Of a stretch of DNA of 64,000 bases, positions 17,343 through 26,509 are shown piece after piece. The number at the start of each line of letters is the position of its first letter. Position 1 is the first letter of the stretch. A program made the position numbers and the translations under genes. The notes beneath the pieces are model-generated. The model made no database searches. It was not told the origin of the DNA and saw only the letters and a list, made by a program, of their open reading frames with translations. Source of the DNA: Paenilisteria rustica (GTDB lineage Bacteria; Bacillota; Bacilli; Lactobacillales; Listeriaceae); NCBI RefSeq assembly GCF_013820765.1, contig NZ_JABJVM010000009.1, positions 1 to 64,000 on the forward strand, read 5' to 3'.

Positions 17343-20300
17343 ATGTCAAAAAAATCAAAAATATTAAATAAGTCTTTAAAATTATTTTTAGCAAGTGCTA
17401 TGGTATTGACAAGTATCAGTACTTTGCCAATGAATACACTCGCAAATGAGGGGATTACGAATCCGAGCGTTGATGCAGTAGACGTCTATGTAAGTGACTG
17501 GGCTACATTTAAGTCAGAGCTTCAGAATACGACAACAACAGATATTTATCTACAAGCAGATTTAAAAATGGAAGGCGCGGATTTTAGTATAGCAATTGAT
17601 GAGAAAAATATTCATGGTGAAGGCTATTCTCTGGATATGAATACTAGAAATATTCGTGTGACAAAAGCAAATGCAAAAACATCAATAAATAATATCACAA
17701 TCAAAAACAGTGGTACGAATGGTTTCCTATGGAGTACTATAGCTGGAACGCACACGATTAATAATGCAACCGGTGAAGGTAATAGAGCCTTTGCAAGACT
17801 AGAGGCTGGTTCTATTGTCTTTCAAGGTACAAACAACATTACGCAACTTAGTGGTAATAACAACTACAACGTGTGGGCGAAAAATATTGCTATCGAAAGT
17901 GGCGCAGTAGTAAATATCGATGGTGGTGGATATGCCAGAGATCGCGGTGCACTTCATACGACAAGAGGCAGTGTTCTTACTGTCGCAGAAGGTGCACAAC
18001 TAAATGTAAGCTCTACGGTAGGGCAAGCTATCAGATTGGATGAAGTTAATTTCACCAACAATGGTACTGTCAAAGCAACATCAGCTCGTGATGCTATCGC
18101 AACTTACAACACAAGTACAACAACACTAAATTCAGGCTCTACATTAGATGTTAAGTCGACAGCAACAGATGTACAGGGAGCAATGTTCTACAATAGTTCT
18201 CTTTTTGTGAAAAGTGGAGCAACACTGATTGCGGTTTCGCAAGGTTCTTCTTCTACTTTGACAACAGGTAAAGAATTAGTTATTGAAGACGGTGCTAATT
18301 TCTCTATTACAAACACAAGAAATGGTGCGTTAGGTAGTGAAGCGAATGCAACAACAATGGTCATCAATTCTACTATTGGCGTTAGCACATGGGAACGCGG
18401 TAAAACAACACTTGAGGAACCAACTTTTTCATACCAAGGGCCATTAGAGGCTAAGTTCACATTAAGTGGTTATGCAGGGCCAAAACAAACGAACCTTGTT
18501 ACGAACAATGCAGATATCACGAAAAACTTTGATACGAGTAAAGTTGGTCGTATTGAAGGTGGTTATTTTGTAAAAGATCCTAAGCAAGTTGAAGCAGAGG
18601 ACAAAGCACGTATAGCTGTGAACAACTTGTTTACGAGCCAAAATCCAGCGAATGATGCAAAAGCAGGATTAACACAAGCGGAAATTGATGCAGCGCAACT
18701 TTTGGTGGATGAAGTAACTGACCCTAAAACAAAAGCAGCATTGCAAGCGGACATTGATAAGGCGCAACAACAAGTAGATGCACTCATAGCGGCAGAAAAA
18801 GCAGCTATCGAGAAAGCAGCACAAGATAAAGCACGTGCAGCAGTCAATGATCTATTTACTGGGAAAAACCCAGTTGGTGATGCGAAAACAGGATTGACAC
18901 AAGCGGAAATCGATGCGGCGCAAGCTTTAATCGACCAAGTAACAGATCCAACAGTAAAAGCAGCGTTACAAGCAGACTTAAATAAAGCGCAACAACAATT
19001 AGACGCAACGAATGCGGCAGAACTAGCAGCGCAAAATAAAGCACGTGAAGCGGTTAATAACTTATTTGCGAATCAAGATCCAACTGGTGCTACAAAAGCT
19101 GGATTAACACAGGCGGAAATCGATGCGGCGCAAGCTTTAATCGACAAAGTAACAGATCCAGCGAAAAAAGCAGCATTGCAAGCAGACTTGAATAAAGCGC
19201 AAGACCAACTAGACGCAGCAAATGCAGCAGAATTAGCAGCACAAAATGCAGCGCGCGAAGCAGTAAATAATTTATTCGCGAATCAAAACCCAACTGGCGA
19301 TACAAAAACAGGATTAACACAAGCCGAAATTGATGCGGCACAAGCATTAATCGATGCAGTAACAGATCCAGCGAAAAAAGCAGCATTACAAGCAGACTTA
19401 AATAAAGCACAAGACCAACTAGATGCAGCAAATGCAGTAGAATTAGCAGCACAAAACAAAGCACAAGAAGCAGTAAACAACTTGTTTGCGAACCAAGATC
19501 CAACTGGGGATGCAAAAACAGGATTAACACAAGCCGAAATCGATGCAGCGCAAGCGTTAATCGACAAGGTAACAGATCCAGCGAAAAAAGCAGAACTACA
19601 AGCAAGCTTAGATAAAGCACAAGCACAACTAGATGCGGATAAGGCAGCACAAGATAAAGCACGCGAAGCAGTAAACAACTTATTTGCTAACCAAAATCCA
19701 ACTGGTGATCTAAAAACTGGTATTACTCAAGCTGAGATTGAGGCAGCACAAGCGTTAATCGACCAAGTAACAGATCCAGCGAAAAAAGCAGAACTACAAG
19801 CAGATTTAGATAAAGCACAAGCGAAACTAGACGCAGACAAGTCAGCAGAGCAAGCAGCACAAGATAAAGCACGTGCAGCAGTAAATGCACTATTTGCAAA
19901 CCAAGATCCAACCGGCGATGCAAAAACAGGATTAACACAAGCGGAAATCGACGCGGCGCAAGCTTTAGTTGACAAAGTAACAGATCCAACCGTAAAAGCA
20001 GCATTACAAGCAGACTTAAATAAAGCACAAGACCAATTAGACGCAGTAAAAGCTGCAGAACAAGCAGCGCAAGATAAAGCACGTGCGGCAGTAAACGCCC
20101 TATTTGCCTATCAAAACCCGGCTGGTGATACGAAAATCGGATTGACACAAGCCGAAATCGATGCGGCGCAAGCTTTAATCGACCAAGTAACAGATCCAGC
20201 AGTAAAAGCAGCATTACAAGCAGATCTAGATAAAGCACAAGCACAATTAAATGCTAATTTAGTAGCTCCAAATGCACCAACAGTAAACAGCGTAACAGCA

Positions 20301-22007
20301 GTAGATACAAAAGTTACTGGTAAAGGTCAAGCTGGTATGACAGTTGTTGTCAAATTAGCAGACGGAACAGAGAAAACTGGTGTAGTGAATGCGAATGGCG
20401 ATTTCTCTATCGTTATCCCTGCACAAGCAGCTGATTCCAACATTGCAGTAACACTTAAAAATGCTTATAGCGTAGCAAGTGAAGCAACTACAGTAACCGT
20501 TGTCGGTTTACCACAACCGGTAATTAATCCGATGACAATCTCTGACGTTACTGTTACAGGAACAATCGATGTGTCACAATTCCCAGCGTCTAAAGTGAAA
20601 TTAATTATTAATGGAGCTCCTAAAACAATTTTGACAGTTGGAGCAGACGGTTCATTCTCTTACTACACAGGGAATTTAGCAGCTGGAACAACGATCGAAG
20701 TACAATATGTTGGACCAAACGGTTCTTATTTGACAGATAGTAAATACGTAGGAACAACTGTAGTTACAGAAGAATCAGTTGCCCTTGTTTTAAATGAAAT
20801 GACAGCTTCAGATATGTATATTACTGGAACAACGTTAGCAGACCACCGTGTTCGTGTAAGTATTAACGGTGTATTGAAAGCAACAGTAACAGCAGATGCA
20901 GCAGGTGATTTTAGTTACCTAAGTAGCTATTTAGTGAAAGGTGACGTTGTAAAAGCAGAAGTACTACTTGGTGCCAATGTTGCTAAAACAGTAAGTATTA
21001 CAGTAGCAGATGCTGTAGCAATAGAATTAGTAGTCAATGAAATGACGATTGCTGATAACAAAATAACAGGAACAGCAACACCAAATGCAAAATTACGTAT
21101 TAGCATAAATGGTGTAGCAAAAGCAGTTGTCACAGCTGATGCAACAGGTAATTATACGTATGCAACTGGCGCATTAGTAGCTGGAACAGAAGTGAAAGTT
21201 GAGATGCGTAATTCGTTGACAGGAGCTTATGACACATCAAAATCAGTTGTTGTTTCTGGTGAAATACCAGGTCTTCTATTGACATTAGATGATTTGAAAG
21301 CACCAGAGGGTCTTGTTTCTGGGGAAGCTACAGCTGGCTATACCGTTCGCATTAGTGTGAATGGTGTAGTGAAAGCAAATACAGTCGCGACCGCTGATGG
21401 TAAGTATTCTTATAACGTAGGCGTTCTAACTGGCGGCGATGTAGTAAAAGTAGATGTACGTGTAGGTACACAATATCTACTTGCAACTGAAAAAATTGTC
21501 AAAGCAGAATTTTCATTGAACCCAATTTTAGATACAGATCGTACGATTACTGGGAAAGCACCAGCTGGTAAAACCGTTCGTATTAGTATCAATGGTGTTC
21601 CTAAATCTGTCACAGTAGCTGATGCAGCAGGTAATTACACATATCTTATCGGCCTTGTAGCAACAGGGGATGTTATTAAAATCGAACTAAGAAATACAGA
21701 AACAGGTAAATATGAAGAATTCGTAGAAAGAACAGTTATCTCAGAATCAGAAGCAGGTCAAGTAACAATCAACGCGCTAACAAATGCAGACACAATGGTT
21801 ACTGGTAAAACGATATCATCTGGTAAATTGAAAGTTAGCGTCGATGGTAAAGCGAAAACTGTTATCACAGCAGACGCGCAAGGAAACTACAGCTACTTCA
21901 TAAGCGGAGTAACAGTAGGACAAGTCATCAAAGTAGAACTGAAAGAAAATAGCACGTATACCTCATTCGCTGAAACAACTGTTACAGAAGCTCCAGCGGC
22001 TGAATAA
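17343..22007 (+). CDS. Giant secreted repeat protein, beta-helix/Cry-like repeats/Ig-like (island 1)
   Basis: A 1554-aa secreted protein. Signal peptide: about residues 1-34 (KKSK..., hydrophobic LFLASAMVLTSIST, cleavage near NTLA-NEG). Residues about 45-410 look like the pectate-lyase-like beta-helix adhesive domain found in Listeria surface proteins (repeated INNITIKNSG, SIVFQGTNNIT, FTNNGTVKA units). Residues about 417-970 hold eight helical repeats of about 64-72 aa (AVNNLF...GLTQAEIDAAQALID.VTDP..KAALQADL.KAQ.QLDA), like the toxin Cry1Ac D-VI-related repeats of Listeria. Residues 971-1554 hold seven Ig-like modules (VTGTA...RISINGV...ADA.GNYSY). There is no LPXTG, GW, WxL or SLH anchor; it ends TEAPAAE. 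Probably an EPS-associated matrix protein or adhesin. Confidence 0.88.
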   Translation: MSKKSKILNKSLKLFLASAMVLTSISTLPMNTLANEGITNPSVDAVDVYVSDWATFKSELQNTTTTDIYLQADLKMEGADFSIAIDEKNIHGEGYSLDMNTRNIRVTKANAKTSINNITIKNSGTNGFLWSTIAGTHTINNATGEGNRAFARLEAGSIVFQGTNNITQLSGNNNYNVWAKNIAIESGAVVNIDGGGYARDRGALHTTRGSVLTVAEGAQLNVSSTVGQAIRLDEVNFTNNGTVKATSARDAIATYNTSTTTLNSGSTLDVKSTATDVQGAMFYNSSLFVKSGATLIAVSQGSSSTLTTGKELVIEDGANFSITNTRNGALGSEANATTMVINSTIGVSTWERGKTTLEEPTFSYQGPLEAKFTLSGYAGPKQTNLVTNNADITKNFDTSKVGRIEGGYFVKDPKQVEAEDKARIAVNNLFTSQNPANDAKAGLTQAEIDAAQLLVDEVTDPKTKAALQADIDKAQQQVDALIAAEKAAIEKAAQDKARAAVNDLFTGKNPVGDAKTGLTQAEIDAAQALIDQVTDPTVKAALQADLNKAQQQLDATNAAELAAQNKAREAVNNLFANQDPTGATKAGLTQAEIDAAQALIDKVTDPAKKAALQADLNKAQDQLDAANAAELAAQNAAREAVNNLFANQNPTGDTKTGLTQAEIDAAQALIDAVTDPAKKAALQADLNKAQDQLDAANAVELAAQNKAQEAVNNLFANQDPTGDAKTGLTQAEIDAAQALIDKVTDPAKKAELQASLDKAQAQLDADKAAQDKAREAVNNLFANQNPTGDLKTGITQAEIEAAQALIDQVTDPAKKAELQADLDKAQAKLDADKSAEQAAQDKARAAVNALFANQDPTGDAKTGLTQAEIDAAQALVDKVTDPTVKAALQADLNKAQDQLDAVKAAEQAAQDKARAAVNALFAYQNPAGDTKIGLTQAEIDAAQALIDQVTDPAVKAALQADLDKAQAQLNANLVAPNAPTVNSVTAVDTKVTGKGQAGMTVVVKLADGTEKTGVVNANGDFSIVIPAQAADSNIAVTLKNAYSVASEATTVTVVGLPQPVINPMTISDVTVTGTIDVSQFPASKVKLIINGAPKTILTVGADGSFSYYTGNLAAGTTIEVQYVGPNGSYLTDSKYVGTTVVTEESVALVLNEMTASDMYITGTTLADHRVRVSINGVLKATVTADAAGDFSYLSSYLVKGDVVKAEVLLGANVAKTVSITVADAVAIELVVNEMTIADNKITGTATPNAKLRISINGVAKAVVTADATGNYTYATGALVAGTEVKVEMRNSLTGAYDTSKSVVVSGEIPGLLLTLDDLKAPEGLVSGEATAGYTVRISVNGVVKANTVATADGKYSYNVGVLTGGDVVKVDVRVGTQYLLATEKIVKAEFSLNPILDTDRTITGKAPAGKTVRISINGVPKSVTVADAAGNYTYLIGLVATGDVIKIELRNTETGKYEEFVERTVISESEAGQVTINALTNADTMVTGKTISSGKLKVSVDGKAKTVITADAQGNYSYFISGVTVGQVIKVELKENSTYTSFAETTVTEAPAAE
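18601..20253 (+). repeat. Eight tandem coding repeats of about 200 bp
   Basis: Direct repeats inside the surface-protein gene with core GCGGAAATCGATGCGGCGCA. They encode the helical AEIDAAQALID unit. Later units are highly alike, so copy number may vary between strains. Confidence 0.85.
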
Positions 22008-22051
22008 AGAAAGAAAAAGCATCTAGATGAAATTTCAGGATATAAGTAACG

Positions 22052-22100
22052 AAAAATGGGGGGAGGGGCTGAGCGTTTTTCAGTCACCTCGCCCATTTTT
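22052..22100 (+). terminator. Hairpin between surface-protein gene and EPS operon (island 1)
   Basis: AAAAATGGG...GAGG pairs with CCTCGCCCATTTTT, ending in a T-tract. It lies 45 nt after the surface-protein stop and 23 nt ahead of the lipoprotein start. No promoter is evident between it and the EPS genes, so it may be a partial terminator that lowers EPS expression relative to the surface protein. Confidence 0.7.
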
Positions 22101-22122
22101 AAACGAAGGAGATATACAATAC

Positions 22123-22626
22123 ATGAAAAAAGTAGTCACGCTCATATGTACGGTCATGGTGGCGAGCATTACCTTATTGGGATGTTCTAATCCAGATGAT
22201 ACCAAGAAAACGGAAGATAGCAAGCAAGAAACAACGAAGAAAAAAGAGCTAAAAGCAGACAGTAAAGCCACATACGGTTTTCATGATGTGGTAGATGTGG
22301 ATGGCTTGCGTATCGCGTTTACAAAAGCGCAATTGCTCGAAACAGAAGGCAAGAAGGATAGCGTTTTGAAATTGTCTTTCGAATTAAGCAATCCTACGGC
22401 GGATACAGAAGGTTTCACAGCTATTAACTTGGAAGTAAAGAATAAAGAAGGCGAGTTGCTGGATGTCTATCCTGGTGAAAACTACGGGAAAGAAATCGAA
22501 ACGGGAACAAGCGATAAAGGCGCTGGCTATTTTATGGTCAAGGGTTCGGCTCCATTCAGTGTGACGTATATTGATCCGGATCACAAAGCAGTAACAGCGA
22601 CGTGGAAATTAGCAATCCAAAAATAA
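22123..22626 (+). CDS. DUF4352-like lipoprotein (island 1)
   Basis: A 167-aa lipoprotein: signal peptide with lipobox LLGC (C21), a charged linker (about 22-50), then one beta-sandwich-like domain (YGFHDVVDVDGLRIAFTKA...GAGYFMVKGSAPFSVTY) of the DUF4352/DUF5067 type. An extension to 22027 crosses the hairpin and is not used; GAAGGAG precedes ATG 22123. It is first in the island 1 EPS operon and has a paralogue in the same relative place at 49764. It may act outside the membrane in polymer export or retention of the secreted protein; this is inferred only from conserved position. Confidence 0.82.
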   Translation: MKKVVTLICTVMVASITLLGCSNPDDTKKTEDSKQETTKKKELKADSKATYGFHDVVDVDGLRIAFTKAQLLETEGKKDSVLKLSFELSNPTADTEGFTAINLEVKNKEGELLDVYPGENYGKEIETGTSDKGAGYFMVKGSAPFSVTYIDPDHKAVTATWKLAIQK

Positions 22627-22647
22627 CATGCGAAAGGTGCAAATCGA

Positions 22648-24057
22648 ATGAAAAACATTCCGAGCACACGAAAAAAAATCTTGATTGTTGGCGCAGGGGA
22701 ACTGGGCATGAATGTCCTTGCTTCTTTTGTAAAAGATTATCCAGAGCAATATACCCTTGCTGGTTTTTTGGACGATAATAAAACGAAATGGGACGCGGTG
22801 TTTCATGGCTATCCTGTTTTAGGTGGATTAGAAAGATTAGGCGACATGATTACAAGATTGAATATTCAGATGGTTGTCATTGCGATTTCTGATATGGACG
22901 CGAGTAAACGAGAGGCGATCATTCAAACGGGTATGGCGAAACAGGTCACGGTGAAATCGATTCCGGGTATTCGCGAATTAATCACGCAAAACGATTCTTT
23001 TAAAGCGTTAGAAGAGGTGACGATGCTGGAGTTGTTGGGACGCTCACAAGTCAAGCTAGATGAGGCGCTTCTGTTATCGCAAATCACTGGGAAGACGGTG
23101 TTAGTAACGGGCGCAGGTGGTTCGATTGGTTCGGAGCTCTGCAAACAGTTATTGAAACTCGCACCGAAAAAATTGATTGCGTTGGGACATGGAGAAAATA
23201 GTATTTATCAACTGGTTATGGATTTAGAAAATGACCGAATCGAGCCTGTTATTGCGGATATTCAAGATCAGGATGAATTACGTGCTGTTTTTGCAAAATA
23301 TGAACCTGAGATTGTCTACCATGCGGCGGCGCACAAACATGTACCGTTGATGGAACGCTCACTACGTAGTGCCTTTAAAAATAATTTTATTGGAACGAAA
23401 AATGTGGCGGATATGGCAGAAGCTTTTCAGGCGGAGACGTGCGTGATGGTATCGACGGATAAAGCGGTGAAGCCTGTGAATAATATGGGGCGCACGAAGC
23501 GGTTAGCGGAGATGTATATCCAAACGATGGCAGATCAAGCGACGACGTGTAATTTTTCTGTGGTGCGGTTTGGGAATGTGTTGGGTAGTCGTGGCAGTGT
23601 GATTCCACTTTTCAAAAAGCAAATTAAGGCGGGCGGACCGGTGACGGTGACGCATCGTGAGATGACGCGCTATTTTATGACGATCCCAGAGGCGGCATCG
23701 TTGGTACTCCAAGCAGGGTCACTCGCTACAAGTGGAGATATCTATGTTTTGGATATGGGCGAATCGGTAAAAATTATGGATTTGGCGCAAAACTTGATTG
23801 CACTTTCGGGTTATTCGCTACAAGATATTGCGATTGTGGAGTCGGGCATTAGGCCTGGTGAAAAGCTACATGAGGAATTGTTGGACGCAGATGAGATTCA
23901 TCAAGAACAAATATCGGAGAAAATTCATATCGGCAAGACGGTTCCATTTGATGTGAAAGAACTGATTCGTTTATCAGAGGAGCATCGACACCTGTCAGAA
24001 GGCGAGTTATTGGATGCGATATGCGGATTAACGAGTAAACAAGTACAGAGAGCGTAA
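22648..24057 (+). CDS. Nucleotide-sugar 4,6-dehydratase, CapD/PglF type, soluble (island 1)
   Basis: A 469-aa protein with two Rossmann regions: an N-terminal NAD-binding-like domain (IVGAGELGMNVL, about 13-24) and the extended SDR domain beginning VLVTGAGGSIGSELC (about 151). Catalytic features of inverting UDP-GlcNAc 4,6-dehydratases are present: STDKAVKPVNNMGRTKR. Enzymes such as PglF, FlaA1 and CapD make UDP-4-keto-6-deoxy-HexNAc. The N-terminal four-helix membrane region of EpsC/PglF is absent. With the aminotransferase at 28242 it would give a UDP-4-amino-4,6-dideoxy sugar. Epimerase activity cannot be excluded. Its island 2 paralogue carries a stop codon. Confidence 0.86.
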   Translation: MKNIPSTRKKILIVGAGELGMNVLASFVKDYPEQYTLAGFLDDNKTKWDAVFHGYPVLGGLERLGDMITRLNIQMVVIAISDMDASKREAIIQTGMAKQVTVKSIPGIRELITQNDSFKALEEVTMLELLGRSQVKLDEALLLSQITGKTVLVTGAGGSIGSELCKQLLKLAPKKLIALGHGENSIYQLVMDLENDRIEPVIADIQDQDELRAVFAKYEPEIVYHAAAHKHVPLMERSLRSAFKNNFIGTKNVADMAEAFQAETCVMVSTDKAVKPVNNMGRTKRLAEMYIQTMADQATTCNFSVVRFGNVLGSRGSVIPLFKKQIKAGGPVTVTHREMTRYFMTIPEAASLVLQAGSLATSGDIYVLDMGESVKIMDLAQNLIALSGYSLQDIAIVESGIRPGEKLHEELLDADEIHQEQISEKIHIGKTVPFDVKELIRLSEEHRHLSEGELLDAICGLTSKQVQRA

Positions 24058-24071
24058 GGAGATGATGGCAA

Positions 24072-25241
24072 GTGAACTGGTTATTCGCATATGATCATAA
24101 ATTTTATACGAGTGGGGAGGATGTGCTGTCAAAAACGGCCTTTCCATATGAGACATGGCAACGTTATTTAACGCATAGTGACACATTGACGGTGGCTTGT
24201 CGGTTATACCCACTGACAGAGGAAGCGCGGGGATATAGTGTTTCGAGTGGCGAACGGGTGTCGTTTACGGCGATTCCTAATGCAAGTGGTTACGCGTACT
24301 TTATGCCAAGCAATCCAGCAATTCAAGCGATGCGACAAGCGGTACGTCAAGCAGACGCTGTCATTGCACGATTGCCTTCCCAAATTGGTTTTTTAGCTGT
24401 CAAAGTGGCAAGAGAATTAGGGAAACCGTATGCCGTCGAAGTCGTTGGCGATCCAAGTGAAACCTACCGATTACATGGGAGTTTTAAGGCGAAATTATAC
24501 GCGCCGATTGCAAAAAGAACGATGGAAAAGACTGTCGCACAAGCACCATTTGCTTTATATATTACGAAGAAAGAACTACAAAAGCTATATCCAACTAAAG
24601 GAACCGAGACCAGTTGCTCCAACACAGAATTACCCGATATTTCAAGAGCCGTATTATTGATGGAAAGAAAAAATAGAGACTTAAATAAAAAAATCGTGTT
24701 TGGGATGATGGGATCTCTCGATTCGCAGTATAAGGGTCTCGATGTGGCTATTCGAGCACTGGCACGTATCAAAAAAGAGCTTCCCGATTTTGAATTTCGA
24801 ATCCTAGGCAGTGGTGCCAGTAGTAAATGGACACGGATTGTTGTACAAAACGGTCTAGAAGGCATGGTGGATTTCTGCGGGACAAAGCCGTCAGATGAAG
24901 TATTTGATTGGCTCGCCGATGTGGATATTTATCTCCAACCGAGTCGCACCGAGGGGCAAGGACGTTCTGTGATTGAGGCGATGGCGATGGGATGCCCGGT
25001 TATTACTTCGAGTGTCGGTGGTATGAAAGAATTGGCTGAACAAGCGATGCAATTTGAAAGTGAAAATGACGCGGAATTAGCGGCCATTATTACAACGTTA
25101 ACTGAAAATCATGCGCTATATGAGGAACAAATCGAGCGTAATTATATAAAATCACTGCAATTTTCGAAACAAGTACTAACAGCAAAACGTGAACAGCATT
25201 ATCAAAAATTTATGAATTGGATCGAGGGACAAAATAAATGA
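24072..25241 (+). CDS. GT4-like glycosyltransferase A (island 1)
   Basis: A 389-aa GT-B fold enzyme. It starts at GTG with AAGGAG 9 nt upstream. The C-terminal half has the GT4 pattern: FGMMGSLDSQYKGLDVAIRAL, FRILGSG, and the E-x7-E motif in RTEGQGRSVIEAMAMGCPVI. The N-terminus MNWLFAYDHKF is shared with the island 2 paralogue at 53106 (MNWLFAHDNRF). It should transfer a sugar to the growing undecaprenyl-linked unit in the cytoplasm. It overlaps the next gene by 4 nt (ATGA). Donor and linkage unknown. Confidence 0.85.
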   Translation: MNWLFAYDHKFYTSGEDVLSKTAFPYETWQRYLTHSDTLTVACRLYPLTEEARGYSVSSGERVSFTAIPNASGYAYFMPSNPAIQAMRQAVRQADAVIARLPSQIGFLAVKVARELGKPYAVEVVGDPSETYRLHGSFKAKLYAPIAKRTMEKTVAQAPFALYITKKELQKLYPTKGTETSCSNTELPDISRAVLLMERKNRDLNKKIVFGMMGSLDSQYKGLDVAIRALARIKKELPDFEFRILGSGASSKWTRIVVQNGLEGMVDFCGTKPSDEVFDWLADVDIYLQPSRTEGQGRSVIEAMAMGCPVITSSVGGMKELAEQAMQFESENDAELAAIITTLTENHALYEEQIERNYIKSLQFSKQVLTAKREQHYQKFMNWIEGQNK

Positions 25242-26509
25242 ATGAATTAAAACTTGGTGTTTTAGGTCTTGGATATGTAGGTCTTCCGGTAGCAGTGGCG
25301 TTTGGTAAAGAAATGCCAGTCATTGGTGTGGATATCAACGAAGCGCGTATTGCGGCACTTCAAAACAAAGTCGATGATACGGGAGAAGTCACGCCGGAAG
25401 ATTTATTTGTGACGGATATTGCGTTCACGAGTCAGGCAGCGCGATTAGCGGATTGTAATTTTATCATTGTTGCAGTGCCAACGCCAATCAATGAGAGTAA
25501 TCAACCAGACATGAGGATTTTGCATAAAGCATCGCAAATGATTGGGGAAAACATGGCAAAAGGAACAATTGTGGTTTTTGAATCGACCGTATATCCAGGC
25601 GCGACCGAAGATGAGTGTGTGCCGATTATGGAACGTTACTCTGGGCTTGTATGTGGCGAGGACTTCTTTGTTGGCTATTCTCCAGAACGGATTAATCCAG
25701 GCGATAAAATTCACACCTTTACAACCGTTCAAAAAGTCGTAGCGGGACAAACAGAGGAAATCACGGATATCATTGCGGATGTATATGCTTCGGTTGTGAC
25801 GGCTGGAGTGTATAAAGCTTCATCAATTCGTGTCGCAGAAGCCGCGAAAGTGATTGAAAATACGCAACGAGATCTAAATATTGCGTTGATGAATGAACTG
25901 TCTCGCATTTTCCACGCGCTGGATATTGATACGCACGAAGTCCTTCAAGCAGCGGGAACGAAATGGAACTTCTTGAAATTCGAGCCAGGCTTGGTTGGCG
26001 GACATTGTATCGGCGTGGATCCTTACTACTTGGCACACAAAGCGGAGTCGGTTGGTTACCATCCAGAAGTCATTTTGGCTGGACGCCGAGTGAATGATAG
26101 TATGGCAGGGTTTGTTGGACAAGAAATCGTGAAAGAGTTGCTGCAACAAAAGAAAAATATTTGTGAGCTAAAAGTGAGCGTGCTTGGTTTGACGTTTAAG
26201 GAAAATGTGCCAGATATCCGAAATTCGAAGGTTATCGATTTGATTCAGGAACTCAAGTCGTTCGGGATGCAGGTGCACGTGTACGATCCGTTGGCAAATG
26301 AGCAGGAAGTGGCGAAAGAATACGGGCTGGAAATGGCGAGTTACCCAGAATTAGAAGACTCAGATGTCGTAATTTTGGCAGTGCCACATGAAACGTTTGT
26401 GGCGGAAAATGGTAAGCTCGTACGCGGTATTTTGAAAGATGAGTCAAGCATGCTAGTGGATTTAAAGAAAGCGTTGGAAAATTCTCGTTCGTATAGCTGG
26501 AATTTGTGA
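25238..26509 (+). CDS. UDP-sugar 6-dehydrogenase (UDP-HexNAc type, island 1)
   Basis: A 423-aa NAD-dependent nucleotide-sugar dehydrogenase. The N-terminal Rossmann motif is GVLGLGYVGLPVAVAFG; the middle has VVFESTVYPGATEDEC and GYSPERINPGDK; the catalytic cysteine is C257 in GGHCIGVDPYYL; the C-terminal domain has GLTFKENVPDIRNSKV. The closest known forms (TviB/WbpO/VipA) oxidise UDP-GlcNAc or UDP-GalNAc to the uronic acid, which would make the polymer acidic. UDP-glucose cannot be ruled out. It overlaps the next ATG by one base. Confidence 0.9.
   Translation: MNELKLGVLGLGYVGLPVAVAFGKEMPVIGVDINEARIAALQNKVDDTGEVTPEDLFVTDIAFTSQAARLADCNFIIVAVPTPINESNQPDMRILHKASQMIGENMAKGTIVVFESTVYPGATEDECVPIMERYSGLVCGEDFFVGYSPERINPGDKIHTFTTVQKVVAGQTEEITDIIADVYASVVTAGVYKASSIRVAEAAKVIENTQRDLNIALMNELSRIFHALDIDTHEVLQAAGTKWNFLKFEPGLVGGHCIGVDPYYLAHKAESVGYHPEVILAGRRVNDSMAGFVGQEIVKELLQQKKNICELKVSVLGLTFKENVPDIRNSKVIDLIQELKSFGMQVHVYDPLANEQEVAKEYGLEMASYPELEDSDVVILAVPHETFVAENGKLVRGILKDESSMLVDLKKALENSRSYSWNL

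Noticed and set aside
17299-17366. A 22-codon upstream reading overlapping the island 1 surface-protein start.
   Set aside because: The ribosome site is poorly spaced and nothing similar exists before the island 2 gene.
18563-20244. Several long minus-strand readings opposite the surface-protein repeats (Leu/Ser/Ala-rich, up to 190 aa).
   Set aside because: They mirror the low-complexity plus-strand repeats, lack RBS and show no family similarity.
18601-20253. CRISPR array suggested by regular repeats.
   Set aside because: Repeats are long, in frame and translated; there are no unique spacers or cas genes.
22007-22650. EAR-type antitermination RNA as in the B. subtilis eps operon.
   Set aside because: I could not recognise the EAR structure near either EPS operon; only simple hairpins are visible.
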